IMG/VR virus record: IMGVR_UViG_3300036652_000860
Coordinates: 1 to 45,101 of that record
Direction: 5' to 3' (one strand)
DNA length: 45,101 nt
Origin: a virus
Shown: piece after piece, positions 15,071 to 22,122 of the stretch
How positions within the stretch are numbered: position 1 is the stretch's first letter
Layout: each line of letters opens with the position of its first letter
The notes under the pieces: generated by a model
Database searches by the model: none
What the model saw: only the letters and a program-made list of their open reading frames with translations
Told to the model about the DNA's origin: nothing
Translations under genes and position numbers: made by a program

Positions 15071-15095
15071 CGGCTGCTCCGTGTTGTTGCGATGT

Positions 15096-15108
15096 TACGA
15101 CAGTAGCA
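15096..15108. repeat. Palindrome site TACGACAGTAGCA
   Basis: Two mismatches. Leader of 14777-15070, abutting the stop of 15109-15555. Confidence 0.7.
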
Positions 15109-15555
15109 TCAGGATGCCACACGCGCCTGTGTGCGTGCAAATGCCGCCGCCGCCCGCTTCTCACGGGCAAGCTGGCGCGCGGCCGCGATGGCGAGCGAGG
15201 CCAGGGGGCCGTGCAGGTCGACCACCCCAAAGGGTCCGACGACGTGGTGTTCGGTGGGGAAACCAAAGCACACCGTAACCTTGTTCTTGAACACCCGACG
15301 CGGATCGCGCAGCGCCATCAGCACGCAGTTGATGCGGTCGATGGTGATGCGCGTCGGGTAGCCGGCCATGGTGAACGAGACCACGCCGGTGATGTTGTTG
15401 CGCCAGATGATGCCGTGGCCGTGCAGATAGAGGATGGTGGCGGTGCCGCCATCGACCACGTCCTCGCCGACCCGGACCTCGGTGTTGCGACCGACGAACG
15501 GGAGATTTTGGGCGAAGGCGGTCGCGGCCATATAGCCCTCGCGCATGGGTTTCAT
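15109..15555 (-). CDS. Hypothetical protein
   Basis: 148 aa. ATG 15555 chosen after an AGGAG (14-nt spacing); a second ATG at 15546 is also possible. Contains TILYLHGHGIIWRNN and a C-terminal basic helix (AARQLAREKRAAAAFARTQ). Preceded by the palindrome 15582-15594. No family recognised. Confidence 0.6.
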   Translation of the reverse strand: MKPMREGYMAATAFAQNLPFVGRNTEVRVGEDVVDGGTATILYLHGHGIIWRNNITGVVSFTMAGYPTRITIDRINCVLMALRDPRRVFKNKVTVCFGFPTEHHVVGPFGVVDLHGPLASLAIAAARQLAREKRAAAAFARTQARVAS

Positions 15556-15581
15556 GGTAGGGTGTTGGACTCCTGGGTTGT

Positions 15582-15594
15582 TACGACGGTAGTG
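15582..15594. repeat. Palindrome site TACGACGGTAGTG
   Basis: Two mismatches. Leader of 15109-15555. Confidence 0.7.
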
Positions 15595-15596
15595 AC

Positions 15597-15986
15597 TCAA
15601 TGCGCTCTGACGTGGTCGACCAGCGCGGCGATCAGGAGGATTGGCCCGAGGAACAGGGTGATGATCCCGACCAGTAGCCCGATCTTCTGGCCGACCACCC
15701 ATGCCAGCGGCACCAATACCAGCCCGAGCAGCCAGCCGATTGGCCCGATGGCCAGACAGGCGCACAACATCGCCACGGCGCAGCCAATGGCGCCGATGAG
15801 CGCGCCAGCCCCGCCGAACACGATCATGGCTGGCTCTGCGGTGGACGTGAACAGCCCGGTGAAGTTGAACACACCATCGGAGAACTGGCTCCCCGCCTCG
15901 CGCAGCTTCGGCGCTATCGGGGGCGGCGGTTGCCAGCCTGTTAGCGTGAACCGCAGATGCATCGGCGGCAGATCGTCATCTTCCAT
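15597..15986 (-). CDS. Membrane protein with hydrophobic C-terminal half
   Basis: 129 aa: a soluble N-terminal third (HLRFTLTGWQPPPPIAPKL) followed by two or three long hydrophobic helices from about residue 52 to the C-terminus, rich in Gly/Ala/Leu. A holin-like role is possible from topology alone, but there is no lysis cassette next to it. GAGGAG precedes the ATG; the palindrome 16009-16021 is upstream. Confidence 0.65.
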   Translation of the reverse strand: MEDDDLPPMHLRFTLTGWQPPPPIAPKLREAGSQFSDGVFNFTGLFTSTAEPAMIVFGGAGALIGAIGCAVAMLCACLAIGPIGWLLGLVLVPLAWVVGQKIGLLVGIITLFLGPILLIAALVDHVRAH

Positions 15987-16008
15987 GGTCGGGCATTAAC
16001 TCCTCTGT

Positions 16009-16021
16009 TGTTACGGTAGTA
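16009..16021. repeat. Palindrome site TGTTACGGTAGTA
   Basis: Two mismatches. Leader of 15597-15986. Confidence 0.65.
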
Positions 16022-16030
16022 ACCCTGATC

Positions 16031-16711
16031 TCAGTGCCGGGTCGGCAGGCTGATCCCGAGGTCCTTGGCGATTTCCCTGGCGTATCTCGGGCCGTAGTCG
16101 GACGCCATCACCGCGTTCAGGAATATCCAGTCGCGCTCGCTGATCGCGTCGGGGCCTTGGCGGCGCACCCGCTCGGTCAGCGCCATCGCGTGCAGGGTGG
16201 CGCGGCGCTTCTGGTCCTCGCTCAGCACTTCGTCGGTGTCCTCGGTCGCGAGGTAGGGCAGGCGGCGGGAAATCTCGGCGTTGCTGCGCGCCAGCAGCAC
16301 GCGCAGGTCGATCTCGTAGGGCGGTATCCCGTCGCCGCGCGCGAAGCTCAGGTGGTTCTCGCCGTCGTCGAGATGGTTGGTATAGGTCTCGCGGGCATAG
16401 GCGAGCACGTTGTAGACGATCTCGCTGTCGTCGCAGGCGGGCACCGCGGTCAGGTAGAACGGCGACAGCGGCTTGGAGTCGGCCGGCACCAGGTTCTCGA
16501 AGCCGCCGGCCTCGTCGGCGCGGGCCTTGAAATGCTGGAACACCGCCGCGTCGAACACGCACATGGTTTTCATCCGGTGCCGGAACTCCGGGTCGTCCTC
16601 GGTCATCGCGTCCAGCTCCTCGTGCAGCTCGATATGGGCGGCGCGCACCACGAGGATCGCGACCAGGATGACGTCGGTGTCTTCGAGACGCGCGACGGTG
16701 AAGTTCTGCAT
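16031..16711 (-). CDS. Hypothetical protein
   Basis: 226 aa from ATG 16711, whose GGAGTA Shine-Dalgarno is itself one arm of the palindrome 16719-16731. Largely helical and acidic, with DTDVILVAILVVRAAHIELHEEL near the N-terminus. No family recognised. Confidence 0.65.
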   Translation of the reverse strand: MQNFTVARLEDTDVILVAILVVRAAHIELHEELDAMTEDDPEFRHRMKTMCVFDAAVFQHFKARADEAGGFENLVPADSKPLSPFYLTAVPACDDSEIVYNVLAYARETYTNHLDDGENHLSFARGDGIPPYEIDLRVLLARSNAEISRRLPYLATEDTDEVLSEDQKRRATLHAMALTERVRRQGPDAISERDWIFLNAVMASDYGPRYAREIAKDLGISLPTRH

Positions 16712-16718
16712 TCGGTGG

Positions 16719-16731
16719 TACTCCGGTAGTG
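16719..16731. repeat. Palindrome site TACTCCGGTAGTG
   Basis: Two mismatches, one of which creates the GGAG Shine-Dalgarno of 16031-16711. Confidence 0.65.
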
Positions 16732-16850
16732 ACGAACGGTTAAGCTGGAACCGCACACGAACGTATGCGCCCGTGCGCGGCCTAGGAAGCCGCTACAGGC
16801 CCAGGGCGACGTGGCCCTCTGGGGGGTAGGTCCGGCACGGCCCACGCTGG

Positions 16851-17465
16851 CTAGAAGCCAGCCGTGGTTGTGCCGGTAGGGCGGTAGCCGGACATGTCCT
16901 CGCCCTCGGCCCGCAGGGCGGGATTGGACGGCGTGAGGGATGCGCGCCATGCGGCCAGGGCGATGGGTCCGATCAGCTCGAAGGTCTCGACCACGCTGCC
17001 GAGCATCCGGCCCCGGAACGCGGTCACCCGCAGGCCCAGCGCGTCGCGCTCGATGGTGACGCGCTCGGTGTCGCCGACGATGCGCAGGGCGGCGTTGATG
17101 ATCTTGATCGCGTAGCTGGCCTCGGCGTCGCTGATGCGTTCGAGCCGGGCGGCGATGGACGGCAGCGGGTCGGTGGCGGGACCGTACCAGAGCGGCGCGG
17201 TATTGCCGTCGGTCCGGGTGTCGTCGTCCTCGGCGATGCGCACGCGCATGGCGTCCCACGCCACGGTGCGCATCTGGTTGGGGTCGTCGGCGTAGGCTTC
17301 GCGCCACATGCGGCGCAGACTCGGCGAGAGGATGCGCGGGTCGCGCGCGGCGACGTTGAGATCGTTGTGGGTCTCGCCGAGCAGGAACGCGGCGATGCCG
17401 ACGTAGCCGGCCAGGGTCGGGTAGCGCGCCGCCTCTATGTCGGAGAGCGCATTTGTTTCAGCCAT
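16851..17465 (-). CDS. Hypothetical protein
   Basis: 204 aa, GAGGA upstream of ATG 17465, with the palindrome 17489-17501 further upstream. Contains ASYAIKIINAALRIVGDTERVTIERDALGLRV. No known motif. A 120-base gap to the next gene holds only short hairpins. Confidence 0.65.
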   Translation of the reverse strand: MAETNALSDIEAARYPTLAGYVGIAAFLLGETHNDLNVAARDPRILSPSLRRMWREAYADDPNQMRTVAWDAMRVRIAEDDDTRTDGNTAPLWYGPATDPLPSIAARLERISDAEASYAIKIINAALRIVGDTERVTIERDALGLRVTAFRGRMLGSVVETFELIGPIALAAWRASLTPSNPALRAEGEDMSGYRPTGTTTAGF

Positions 17466-17488
17466 GATGCAGTCGTCCTCGCTGCTGT

Positions 17489-17501
17489 TGCTACTGTAGT
17501 A
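17489..17501. repeat. Palindrome site TGCTACTGTAGTA
   Basis: One mismatch. Leader of 16851-17465. Confidence 0.75.
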
Positions 17502-17535
17502 TGATGACGCTACCGGAGTCCAGCGGACCTCGGGA

Positions 17536-17910
17536 TTAGGAGCGCTTGCCCGGCACCACGGGGGCCGGCTTGGTCGTGGTGACCTGCTTACGGATCAGCG
17601 TGGCAACCAGTGCATCGACGGCAGCGCTGAGTTTGTCTAGCGGGTTGGTGCGGCAGTAATTGTCGATCCAGCCCCACAATCCCTGCGCGTCATTGCCTTC
17701 CAGCATGTCGAAGGTGTCAGTGGCTACCATTGTCGCGACACCGGAGAGATAGCCCGTCACCCAGCTCATCGGGCCGAGGTCCTGTTTGGTGTTCCGCTTC
17801 TCGGTCCACCAGCCGCAGGACTGGTTGCCCTGCCCGAACTGTGTGAAGGCACGGGCCTGGGGTGCCGCGAAAGTCAGGGCGACGATCGCGGCGAGCATGA
17901 ACTTACGCAT
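17536..17910 (-). CDS. Exported small protein with signal peptide
   Basis: 124 aa. ATG 17910 starts a clear signal peptide: MRKFMLAAIVALTFAAPQARA, cleavage after ARA. The mature part has two cysteines, SCGWWTEKR and WGWIDNYCRTNPLDKLSAA, a pattern common in small periplasmic proteins of alphaproteobacteria and their phages. A GTG 15 bases upstream is less likely. Function unknown; a periplasmic inhibitor or superinfection-exclusion role would fit. Confidence 0.65.
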   Translation of the reverse strand: MRKFMLAAIVALTFAAPQARAFTQFGQGNQSCGWWTEKRNTKQDLGPMSWVTGYLSGVATMVATDTFDMLEGNDAQGLWGWIDNYCRTNPLDKLSAAVDALVATLIRKQVTTTKPAPVVPGKRS

Positions 17911-17944
17911 TCGGTGTGATCTCACTGTTGGAGTGTTGGGTTGT

Positions 17945-17957
17945 TACTGCGGTAGTA
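17945..17957. repeat. Palindrome site TACTGCGGTAGTA
   Basis: One mismatch. Leader of the exported protein 17536-17910. Confidence 0.75.
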
Positions 17958-18422
17958 TTATTTGCAGGGGAACTCGGCTCGGAGCGCTTCGGTCACCATC
18001 AGGAGAAAGTCTTCGTCCCAACGCGACCTGCGCGCGTCGAGGTAGGCCGTGACCCGCTGGACGGCGGGGCCGGTCGCAGTGCCCTCGGGGATGCACACGC
18101 CATCGAGCGAGAACACCAGCGCCCGCACGGTGCCCACGCAGTAGCCCGAAATCTGGATGACCTGCGGGGTGGCGGACGCCCAAGGCGCATTGGCCGCATA
18201 GCCGTGGCAGCCCGGCATCACATAGGCCGTAGATGTCTGGCTGACTTCGGCGCTGGCGGGCGACGTGAGGCCGAGCGCGAGCATTGCTGCGAGCACGCCG
18301 GACCACAACCATCTGGCCAGATCGTAGAGCCTCGACATACCCATGTCGCCGATCACGAGGGTGAGCAGGAACAGGTAGACGTGGAAGGCGAGCTTGATGA
18401 TGCCGGAGATGAGCGTGAGCAT
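17958..18422 (-). CDS. Membrane-anchored Rap1a/Tai-like protein
   Basis: 154 aa. Two hydrophobic segments at the N-terminus (about 1-25 and 38-58, the second ending SPASA like a signal cleavage site). The C-terminal domain with GYCVGTVRALVF, VCIPEGT and a final AEFPC matches the cysteine pattern of Rap1a/Tai immunity-type periplasmic proteins. Known relatives bind and neutralise peptidoglycan amidase effectors; in a phage it might act in lysis control or exclusion, which is inference. Follows two palindrome-like sequences near 18441-18469. Confidence 0.6.
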   Translation of the reverse strand: MLTLISGIIKLAFHVYLFLLTLVIGDMGMSRLYDLARWLWSGVLAAMLALGLTSPASAEVSQTSTAYVMPGCHGYAANAPWASATPQVIQISGYCVGTVRALVFSLDGVCIPEGTATGPAVQRVTAYLDARRSRWDEDFLLMVTEALRAEFPCK

Positions 18423-18456
18423 GTGAGTTACTTTCGTAGGGTGTTGCGGTGGTAGT

Positions 18457-18469
18457 TACTGCGGTAGTA
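18457..18469. repeat. Palindrome site TACTGCGGTAGTA
   Basis: One mismatch. Leader of 17958-18422; degenerate copies adjoin at 18428-18456. Confidence 0.75.
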
Positions 18470-18487
18470 GTCTCAGCCACGACGGTG

Positions 18488-18748
18488 TTAGGCTTTCGGC
18501 TTGGCGTAGTTGGGCGGGGTCGCGAACGCGCGCTTGGCGGCCTCGGTGATCGCCGGGTCGATGCCGTTGCTCGGCTGATACGCGACCGGCTCGGCCGCGA
18601 GGGCGCGGTAGGAGATCACTTCCCAACCGGCCTTGTCATGCGCGACGCGGTTGCGCTTGGCGTAGTCGACGGGGTCGGCCTCCCATGAGACCGTGGTGAA
18701 CAGGCCGCCGGCGTTGCCGCGCGACACCGTGAACAGATACTTATGCAC
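18488..18748 (-). CDS. Small hypothetical protein
   Basis: 86 aa from GTG 18748. The AGGA Shine-Dalgarno is the edge of the palindrome 18758-18770. Contains DYAKRNRVAHDKAGWEVISYRALAAEP. No family recognised. Confidence 0.6.
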   Translation of the reverse strand: MHKYLFTVSRGNAGGLFTTVSWEADPVDYAKRNRVAHDKAGWEVISYRALAAEPVAYQPSNGIDPAITEAAKRAFATPPNYAKPKA

Positions 18749-18757
18749 CGTGGATGT

Positions 18758-18770
18758 TCCTACTGTAGTA
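18758..18770. repeat. Palindrome site TCCTACTGTAGTA
   Basis: One mismatch. Overlaps the AGGA Shine-Dalgarno of 18488-18748. Confidence 0.75.
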
Positions 18771-18782
18771 GAGTGTTGGGGA

Positions 18783-19319
18783 TCAGGCGGGTATCTTGGA
18801 CTTGGTCACCTGCTTGGTCATTGACTTAGCGGGGGACTTAGCCTTGCTCGCGCGCTTGGTCGGCGTGGCCACCTTGGCGGATTTGGACGGCGTCGGTGTG
18901 GGGTGAACAAACCCGAGCGGGTCGGTCTCGCACAGTTCGCCCAGTGGCAGGTTCACCACGTTGGTAAGTGGCGCGGCGCGGTCTTGGGTGGCGCGCGACT
19001 TAGAAGCCAGCTCGGCCCAGTCCATCCGGTGTTTTAGCTGGCGCGCGGCCAGCTCGTCTTCGAGGGTATGCACGAGGCGCTGATACTTCGAGATCGCGCA
19101 GATCGCGTCGTCCAATGCGGCGCGATTGCGCTGTTCGCTGCGCTTGAGCGCCACCGCGACCGCGAAGTAGACGCCGCTCGCGAGGGCGAGGAACAGCAGC
19201 GCGGTCAGCAGGTCGAGGCCGGCGAGCCAGTGGAAATGCCAGGCGATGCCCAGGATGAGCAGCGCGGGGATCAGCGCGGTGAGCCAGACGGACGCGATGG
19301 CGGCGAGGGGTGAGCGCAT
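18783..19319 (-). CDS. Membrane protein with coiled middle and Lys/Ser/Thr-rich tail
   Basis: 178 aa. Two transmembrane helices (about 8-32 and 36-57), then a charged helical segment (LKRSEQRNRAALDDAICAI) likely to be coiled-coil, and a low-complexity basic C-terminus with repeated K-x-TK-x-x-K. First gene of the leftward arm; the palindrome 19351-19363 lies upstream. No family recognised; spanin- or holin-like topology cannot be excluded. Confidence 0.65.
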   Translation of the reverse strand: MRSPLAAIASVWLTALIPALLILGIAWHFHWLAGLDLLTALLFLALASGVYFAVAVALKRSEQRNRAALDDAICAISKYQRLVHTLEDELAARQLKHRMDWAELASKSRATQDRAAPLTNVVNLPLGELCETDPLGFVHPTPTPSKSAKVATPTKRASKAKSPAKSMTKQVTKSKIPA

Positions 19320-19350
19320 GGGGTTGGTTCCCGTTGGTTGGGGTTGACGT

Positions 19351-19363
19351 TACTACGGTAGGA
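19351..19363. repeat. Palindrome site TACTACGGTAGGA
   Basis: One mismatch. Leader of 18783-19319. Confidence 0.75.
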
Positions 19364-19374
19364 ATAGGAAGCAA

Positions 19375-19410
19375 TAAGTCGGGCCGAATTTCCCCGCATG
19401 AGGGGACTTA
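19375..19410. repeat. Inverted repeat TAAGTC / GACTTA around a CCCC-GGGG stem
   Basis: TAAGTC (19375-19380) pairs with GACTTA (19405-19410); CCCC (19392-19395) and GGGG (19402-19405) lie inside. The same TAAGTC arms begin and end the longer inverted repeat at 10091-10136. Confidence 0.5.
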
Positions 19411-19441
19411 GCGGCACCGTGGGCGGCGCGGGGTGCCACGC

Positions 19442-19485
19442 CACTACGTAGTAACTGCTAAGGTAGTGGCCGTTACTACGTAGTA
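19442..19485. repeat. Triple palindrome cluster (12-, 13-, 12-mer)
   Basis: CACTACGTAGTA (19442-19453), TGCTAAGGTAGTG (19456-19468, three mismatches), TACTACGTAGTA (19474-19485, perfect). Tandem operator-like array in the control region. Confidence 0.7.
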
Positions 19486-19494
19486 GGGTGGGGG

Positions 19495-19516
19495 GTTATT
19501 TCGGAAGTGAAATAAC
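19495..19516. promoter_or_regulatory. Operator-like 8-bp inverted repeat GTTATTTC/GAAATAAC
   Basis: Perfect 8-bp arms with a 6-base centre. The internal ATTTCGGAAG (19498-19507) recurs inverted at 21873-21882 in the second control region, which suggests a regulator site. Confidence 0.45.
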
Positions 19517-19634
19517 GGTTGTGCGCATTCGGTGATCGGCACCCACCTATCCGTGCCATCGCAGGACCAGGGTGAGCGCGGCGTGGCGCGCGGGGATCGC
19601 GAGCGGTCGGCGATCGGCTGCCAGCCTCGGGGTG

Positions 19635-19992
19635 TATCGACTGCCAGAAAAGCCTAGGAACGCAGTCATATCCGGGGTAATCGGGCAAAACGTCAAGTGT
19701 CTGATATGCCACGATACCCGGTCGCCGGGGGCAATCGAGTGTATCGAGTGTATCTATTACCTAGGAAAATAAAGGAGAGAGCGGAACCTCGGGAGGTCGG
19801 GTGCCTCAAACTACCGCCAAACTTGTAGCAGCAGTTCAGCCGGGGATCGCGCGTATCCTATATTTTTAAAACTTGGTAGTAGATACATTCGATACATTCG
19901 ATAAGTCGGCCTGAACAAAATCAATCACTTAGCTCGGGTAGTCAACTGCCAGGGAACCTTGGTAATCGACGCCAAAAACCTGGCAGTCGATA
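19635..19992. repeat. Two-tier nested inverted repeat, origin or centromere candidate
   Basis: Outer pair TATCGACTGCCAG at 19635-19647 and inverted at 19980-19992, with an extra partial copy at 19941-19952. Inner pair: two tandem ATCGAGTGT units (19734-19754) and two inverted ATCGAATGT units (19882-19902). After the inner repeats both arms continue with a TAYTACC-like stretch. The midpoints nearly coincide, at about 19,814 and 19,818. Confidence 0.6.
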
Positions 19993-20120
19993 GCTTGCCA
20001 CTCGCGAGGTCACCCACGCGGGGCAAATCGGGCGGCGCGGCGCATTAAATCCACAGCATTCGGTGGCGCGTGCCTCATGCGCGCCGGTGTTGCGAGTGCT
20101 GTAGGTTGAATGGGTCGCTC

Positions 20121-20156
20121 CTGCTGTAGCAGGATTAGTTATTCCTACTACAGCAG
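20121..20156 (-). terminator. Hairpin downstream of gene 20187-21155
   Basis: CTGCTGTAG (20121-20129) pairs with CTACAGCAG (20148-20156), an 18-base loop between. Lies about 30 bases past the stop. No U-run, so termination is uncertain; the arms are also parts of palindrome-family sites. Confidence 0.35.
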
Positions 20157-20158
20157 TA
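20146..20158. repeat. Palindrome site TACTACAGCAGTA
   Basis: One mismatch. Downstream of 20187-21155; a weaker copy TCCTGCTGTAGCA is at 20119-20131. Confidence 0.65.
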
Positions 20159-20186
20159 ACAACGAGGTCAGTCTTAGGCGTCAGGC

Positions 20187-21155
20187 TTAGGCTGCCGTCA
20201 GGGCGTCCACGTCATCCGGCGTGAACGTTGAGGGTGACAAGGCGGCACCGATGGACTTCTTGCCACCACGGGCGCGCTTGGCCGCCTTGGGTGCGGGCGG
20301 CGCGACCGTCTCGACCTCGACCTCGGGGACTTCCTCGGTCGCGGGGACTTCTTCGGTCTCGGTCGGCTCGTTCAGCAGGCCCTCGATCGTCTGGTCCGGC
20401 TGATCCGATACTACGGTCGTAGCACCGGGAACCATACCGCGCACTGCGTCGAGGACTTCCTTGGTCACGGTCGCGAGACCATCGGCGGCCGCCACGATGT
20501 CGGCCAGATCGAAGTGGCTGGAGATCGCGCGCAGCTTGCCCACGATGGCCTCCAGTTCCTTGGCAGTCTTGGCGGTGTCCACCTTGCGGTCGGCGATGAC
20601 GCGATGCGCCTCGGCGATCAGATGGTCCATCGTCGGGATGCTCGCGCCGTCTTTGATGAAGCGCGAGGTCGAGAGGATGCAGTGATACTTGCGCAAGAAC
20701 GCCTCACGCAGCGGCTTCGGCGCACCCTTCTCGGGGTTCTCGCCTTCGATCGTCCAGGCGTCGTTGCACATCCCGATGATGCGGCCGATGTCGTCACGCA
20801 CGTTGGGGTGCATGACCACGCCGGCTTCTGAGATGAACGTTTTGATGGACTTGGACAGACCCTGCTGGTCTTCCTTGGCCTTCTTCAGCATGGAAGACGC
20901 CGCGGAAATCTCCAGCTCCGTCCAGCTACCCTCGGCGGAGCGGTCCGCGAGGGCGCGCATGGCGTTCTCACGGGCGTTGGATGCCTCGACCTTGGCCTTG
21001 TCGTTTTCATCCTTGGCGTTGGCCGCGAGACCGTCGGCGTAGGCGATCTCGGTCCGGCAGACCGAGGTAATCGTGCTGGAGATCGAGGACAAGCGCGCCG
21101 CATCGTTGGTCTGCTTGGCCTTGATGGCGAGAACCGTGTTCAGAACGTTTGTCAT
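20187..21155 (-). CDS. Helical protein with acidic then basic C-terminus
   Basis: 322 aa from ATG 21155 with GGAGG upstream. Residues 1-210 are helical and coiled-coil-like (KAKVEASNARENAMRALADRSAEG); a Pro/Glu/Val-rich acidic stretch follows, then AAKRARGGKKSIGAAL. The palindrome 20409-20421 encodes GATTVVSD just before the acidic stretch. It stands alone between the two control regions with its own palindrome-bearing leader. Could be a DNA-associated or host-takeover protein; no family recognised. Confidence 0.7.
   Translation of the reverse strand: MTNVLNTVLAIKAKQTNDAARLSSISSTITSVCRTEIAYADGLAANAKDENDKAKVEASNARENAMRALADRSAEGSWTELEISAASSMLKKAKEDQQGLSKSIKTFISEAGVVMHPNVRDDIGRIIGMCNDAWTIEGENPEKGAPKPLREAFLRKYHCILSTSRFIKDGASIPTMDHLIAEAHRVIADRKVDTAKTAKELEAIVGKLRAISSHFDLADIVAAADGLATVTKEVLDAVRGMVPGATTVVSDQPDQTIEGLLNEPTETEEVPATEEVPEVEVETVAPPAPKAAKRARGGKKSIGAALSPSTFTPDDVDALTAA
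20409..20421. repeat. Palindrome site TACTACGGTCGTA
   Basis: One mismatch. Inside 20187-21155 (GATTVVSD). Confidence 0.7.
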
Positions 21156-21171
21156 AGGCTTAGCCTCCAAT

Positions 21172-21187
21172 GCTACTACGTAGTAGC
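21172..21187. repeat. Perfect 16-bp palindrome around TACTACGTAGTA
   Basis: GCTACTACGTAGTAGC, perfect dyad, directly upstream of the Shine-Dalgarno of 20187-21155. A weaker 13-mer (TGCTCCGGTAGTG, 21201-21213) lies beside it. Confidence 0.75.
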
Positions 21188-21248
21188 GGGTTGACCGGGT
21201 TGCTCCGGTAGTGACAAGCGGGAGTGCGTGCCACTGCCGGAACAACGA

Positions 21249-21286
21249 AAAGCCGCGCGCGACCCTAAGAGGATCACGCGCGGCTT
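21249..21286 (-). terminator. Terminator-like hairpin in the leader of gene 20187-21155
   Basis: Ten-bp GC-rich stem (AAGCCGCGCG with CGCGCGGCTT) and, on the leftward strand, TTTTCG directly after. It lies about 95 bases upstream of ATG 21155, so it could stop read-through into that gene or act as an attenuator. Confidence 0.5.
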
Positions 21287-21758
21287 GACGGTTGGGGGTT
21301 GGAGTGCGTAGCCCCATCTCGCGCGGTTGCTAGGCGCGCAGGATGTTTGCGTTCTGATAAAGAGGCCGATTGTAGACCTAATTTGTTGCGTTCGCGCCCG
21401 GCTACGGAAGGATACTATCCAACCCGCAAGATGCCTTTATGATGCGCCTGCCAATCCATACCTCACTACGGTCGCTCTGTTCATCGCACCATCGCTTGCC
21501 AGTATCTGCGCCTCATACGCCCGCAGACTTAACAATCGCATTGCGAGCAGGGGTTATCGTTACCGTGCGCACTTTGGATTAGGGTCATTGTTATGTCGGG
21601 CTGACCAAACTCCGCCCCGCTAGTCTCACTAGCCTGATATAGCTCCCCGCCTAACACCGCTCGGGCTCGCATTGTAAATGAACAGGTAGGCTAGACGCCG
21701 CAGGTCTATGGTGCCTGCTACCAGTTTAGGTCGTCTACACCCTAGTGGATCGGTCAGA

Positions 21759-21770
21759 TACTACGTAGTA
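21759..21770. repeat. 12-mer palindrome TACTACGTAGTA
   Basis: Perfect, in the second control region just before the G-run cluster. Confidence 0.7.
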
Positions 21771-21779
21771 GCGCCTGCC

Positions 21780-21832
21780 GGGGGGTGGCCACCGGGGGGG
21801 CCATCTGTCCATGGGGGAGGGGGGCTGGGGGG
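21780..21832 (+). other. Cluster of five G-runs (possible G-quadruplex)
   Basis: Runs of 6, 7, 5, 6 and 6 G within 53 bases on the + strand, the last three separated by one to two bases. This fits an intramolecular quadruplex pattern. It follows the 12-mer palindrome 21759-21770 directly. Confidence 0.5.
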
Positions 21833-21994
21833 TGCTGTTATCTAAGCCCCCAAGACACCCAGCCTAAAATCGCTTCCGAAATTTTAATTCCAAAAATTTG
21901 GACCCCTTCAAATCACACCCTTTTAACCTGCCACGCGCGCCGATTTCGTGTATCAACAATGCCTATTCGTTACGATAGCGTTACATGTCACAGT

Positions 21995-22007
21995 TACGAG
22001 AGTAGTG
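21995..22007. repeat. Weak palindrome site TACGAGAGTAGTG
   Basis: Three mismatches; a more degenerate copy lies at 21970-21982. Non-coding. Confidence 0.4.
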
Positions 22008-22109
22008 TTTTTGTTTGGTAAACTCCGCTAGACACAAGGCGTTGCAGCGTGCGACACAGTGCGTCACCGGATGCGTCCCAAGCGGCTCCGGCACGCCGTT
22101 TTGATGCCC

Positions 22110-22122
22110 AACTACGGTAGTA
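22110..22122. repeat. Palindrome site AACTACGGTAGTA
   Basis: One mismatch. Leader of 22135-22575, abutting AGGA. Confidence 0.75.

Larger units (their letters stand above)
19364..20186. other. Non-coding control region with nested inverted repeats
   Basis: About 820 bases with no credible gene between the leftward arm and the gene at 20187-21155. It holds three tandem palindromes (19442-19485), an 8-bp-stem operator-like repeat (19495-19516), paired 9-bp tandem repeats facing each other (19734-19754 and 19882-19902), outer inverted repeats (19635-19647 and 19980-19992), an AT-rich patch near 19850-19885, and a hairpin at 20121-20156. Candidate replication origin or centromere. Confidence 0.6.

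Noticed and set aside
19476-19712. 78-codon leftward open frame
   Set aside because: Weak GTG start without a Shine-Dalgarno, and it spans the palindrome cluster edge and operator-like repeat; composition looks non-coding.
21327-21623. 98-codon open frame on the + strand
   Set aside because: No Shine-Dalgarno, codon and amino-acid composition unlike neighbours (many Cys/Arg/Ile), lies in an otherwise non-coding region.
21300-21780. Possible tRNA-like stems
   Set aside because: No cloverleaf with a GTTCRA T-loop and matching acceptor stem could be drawn by eye.
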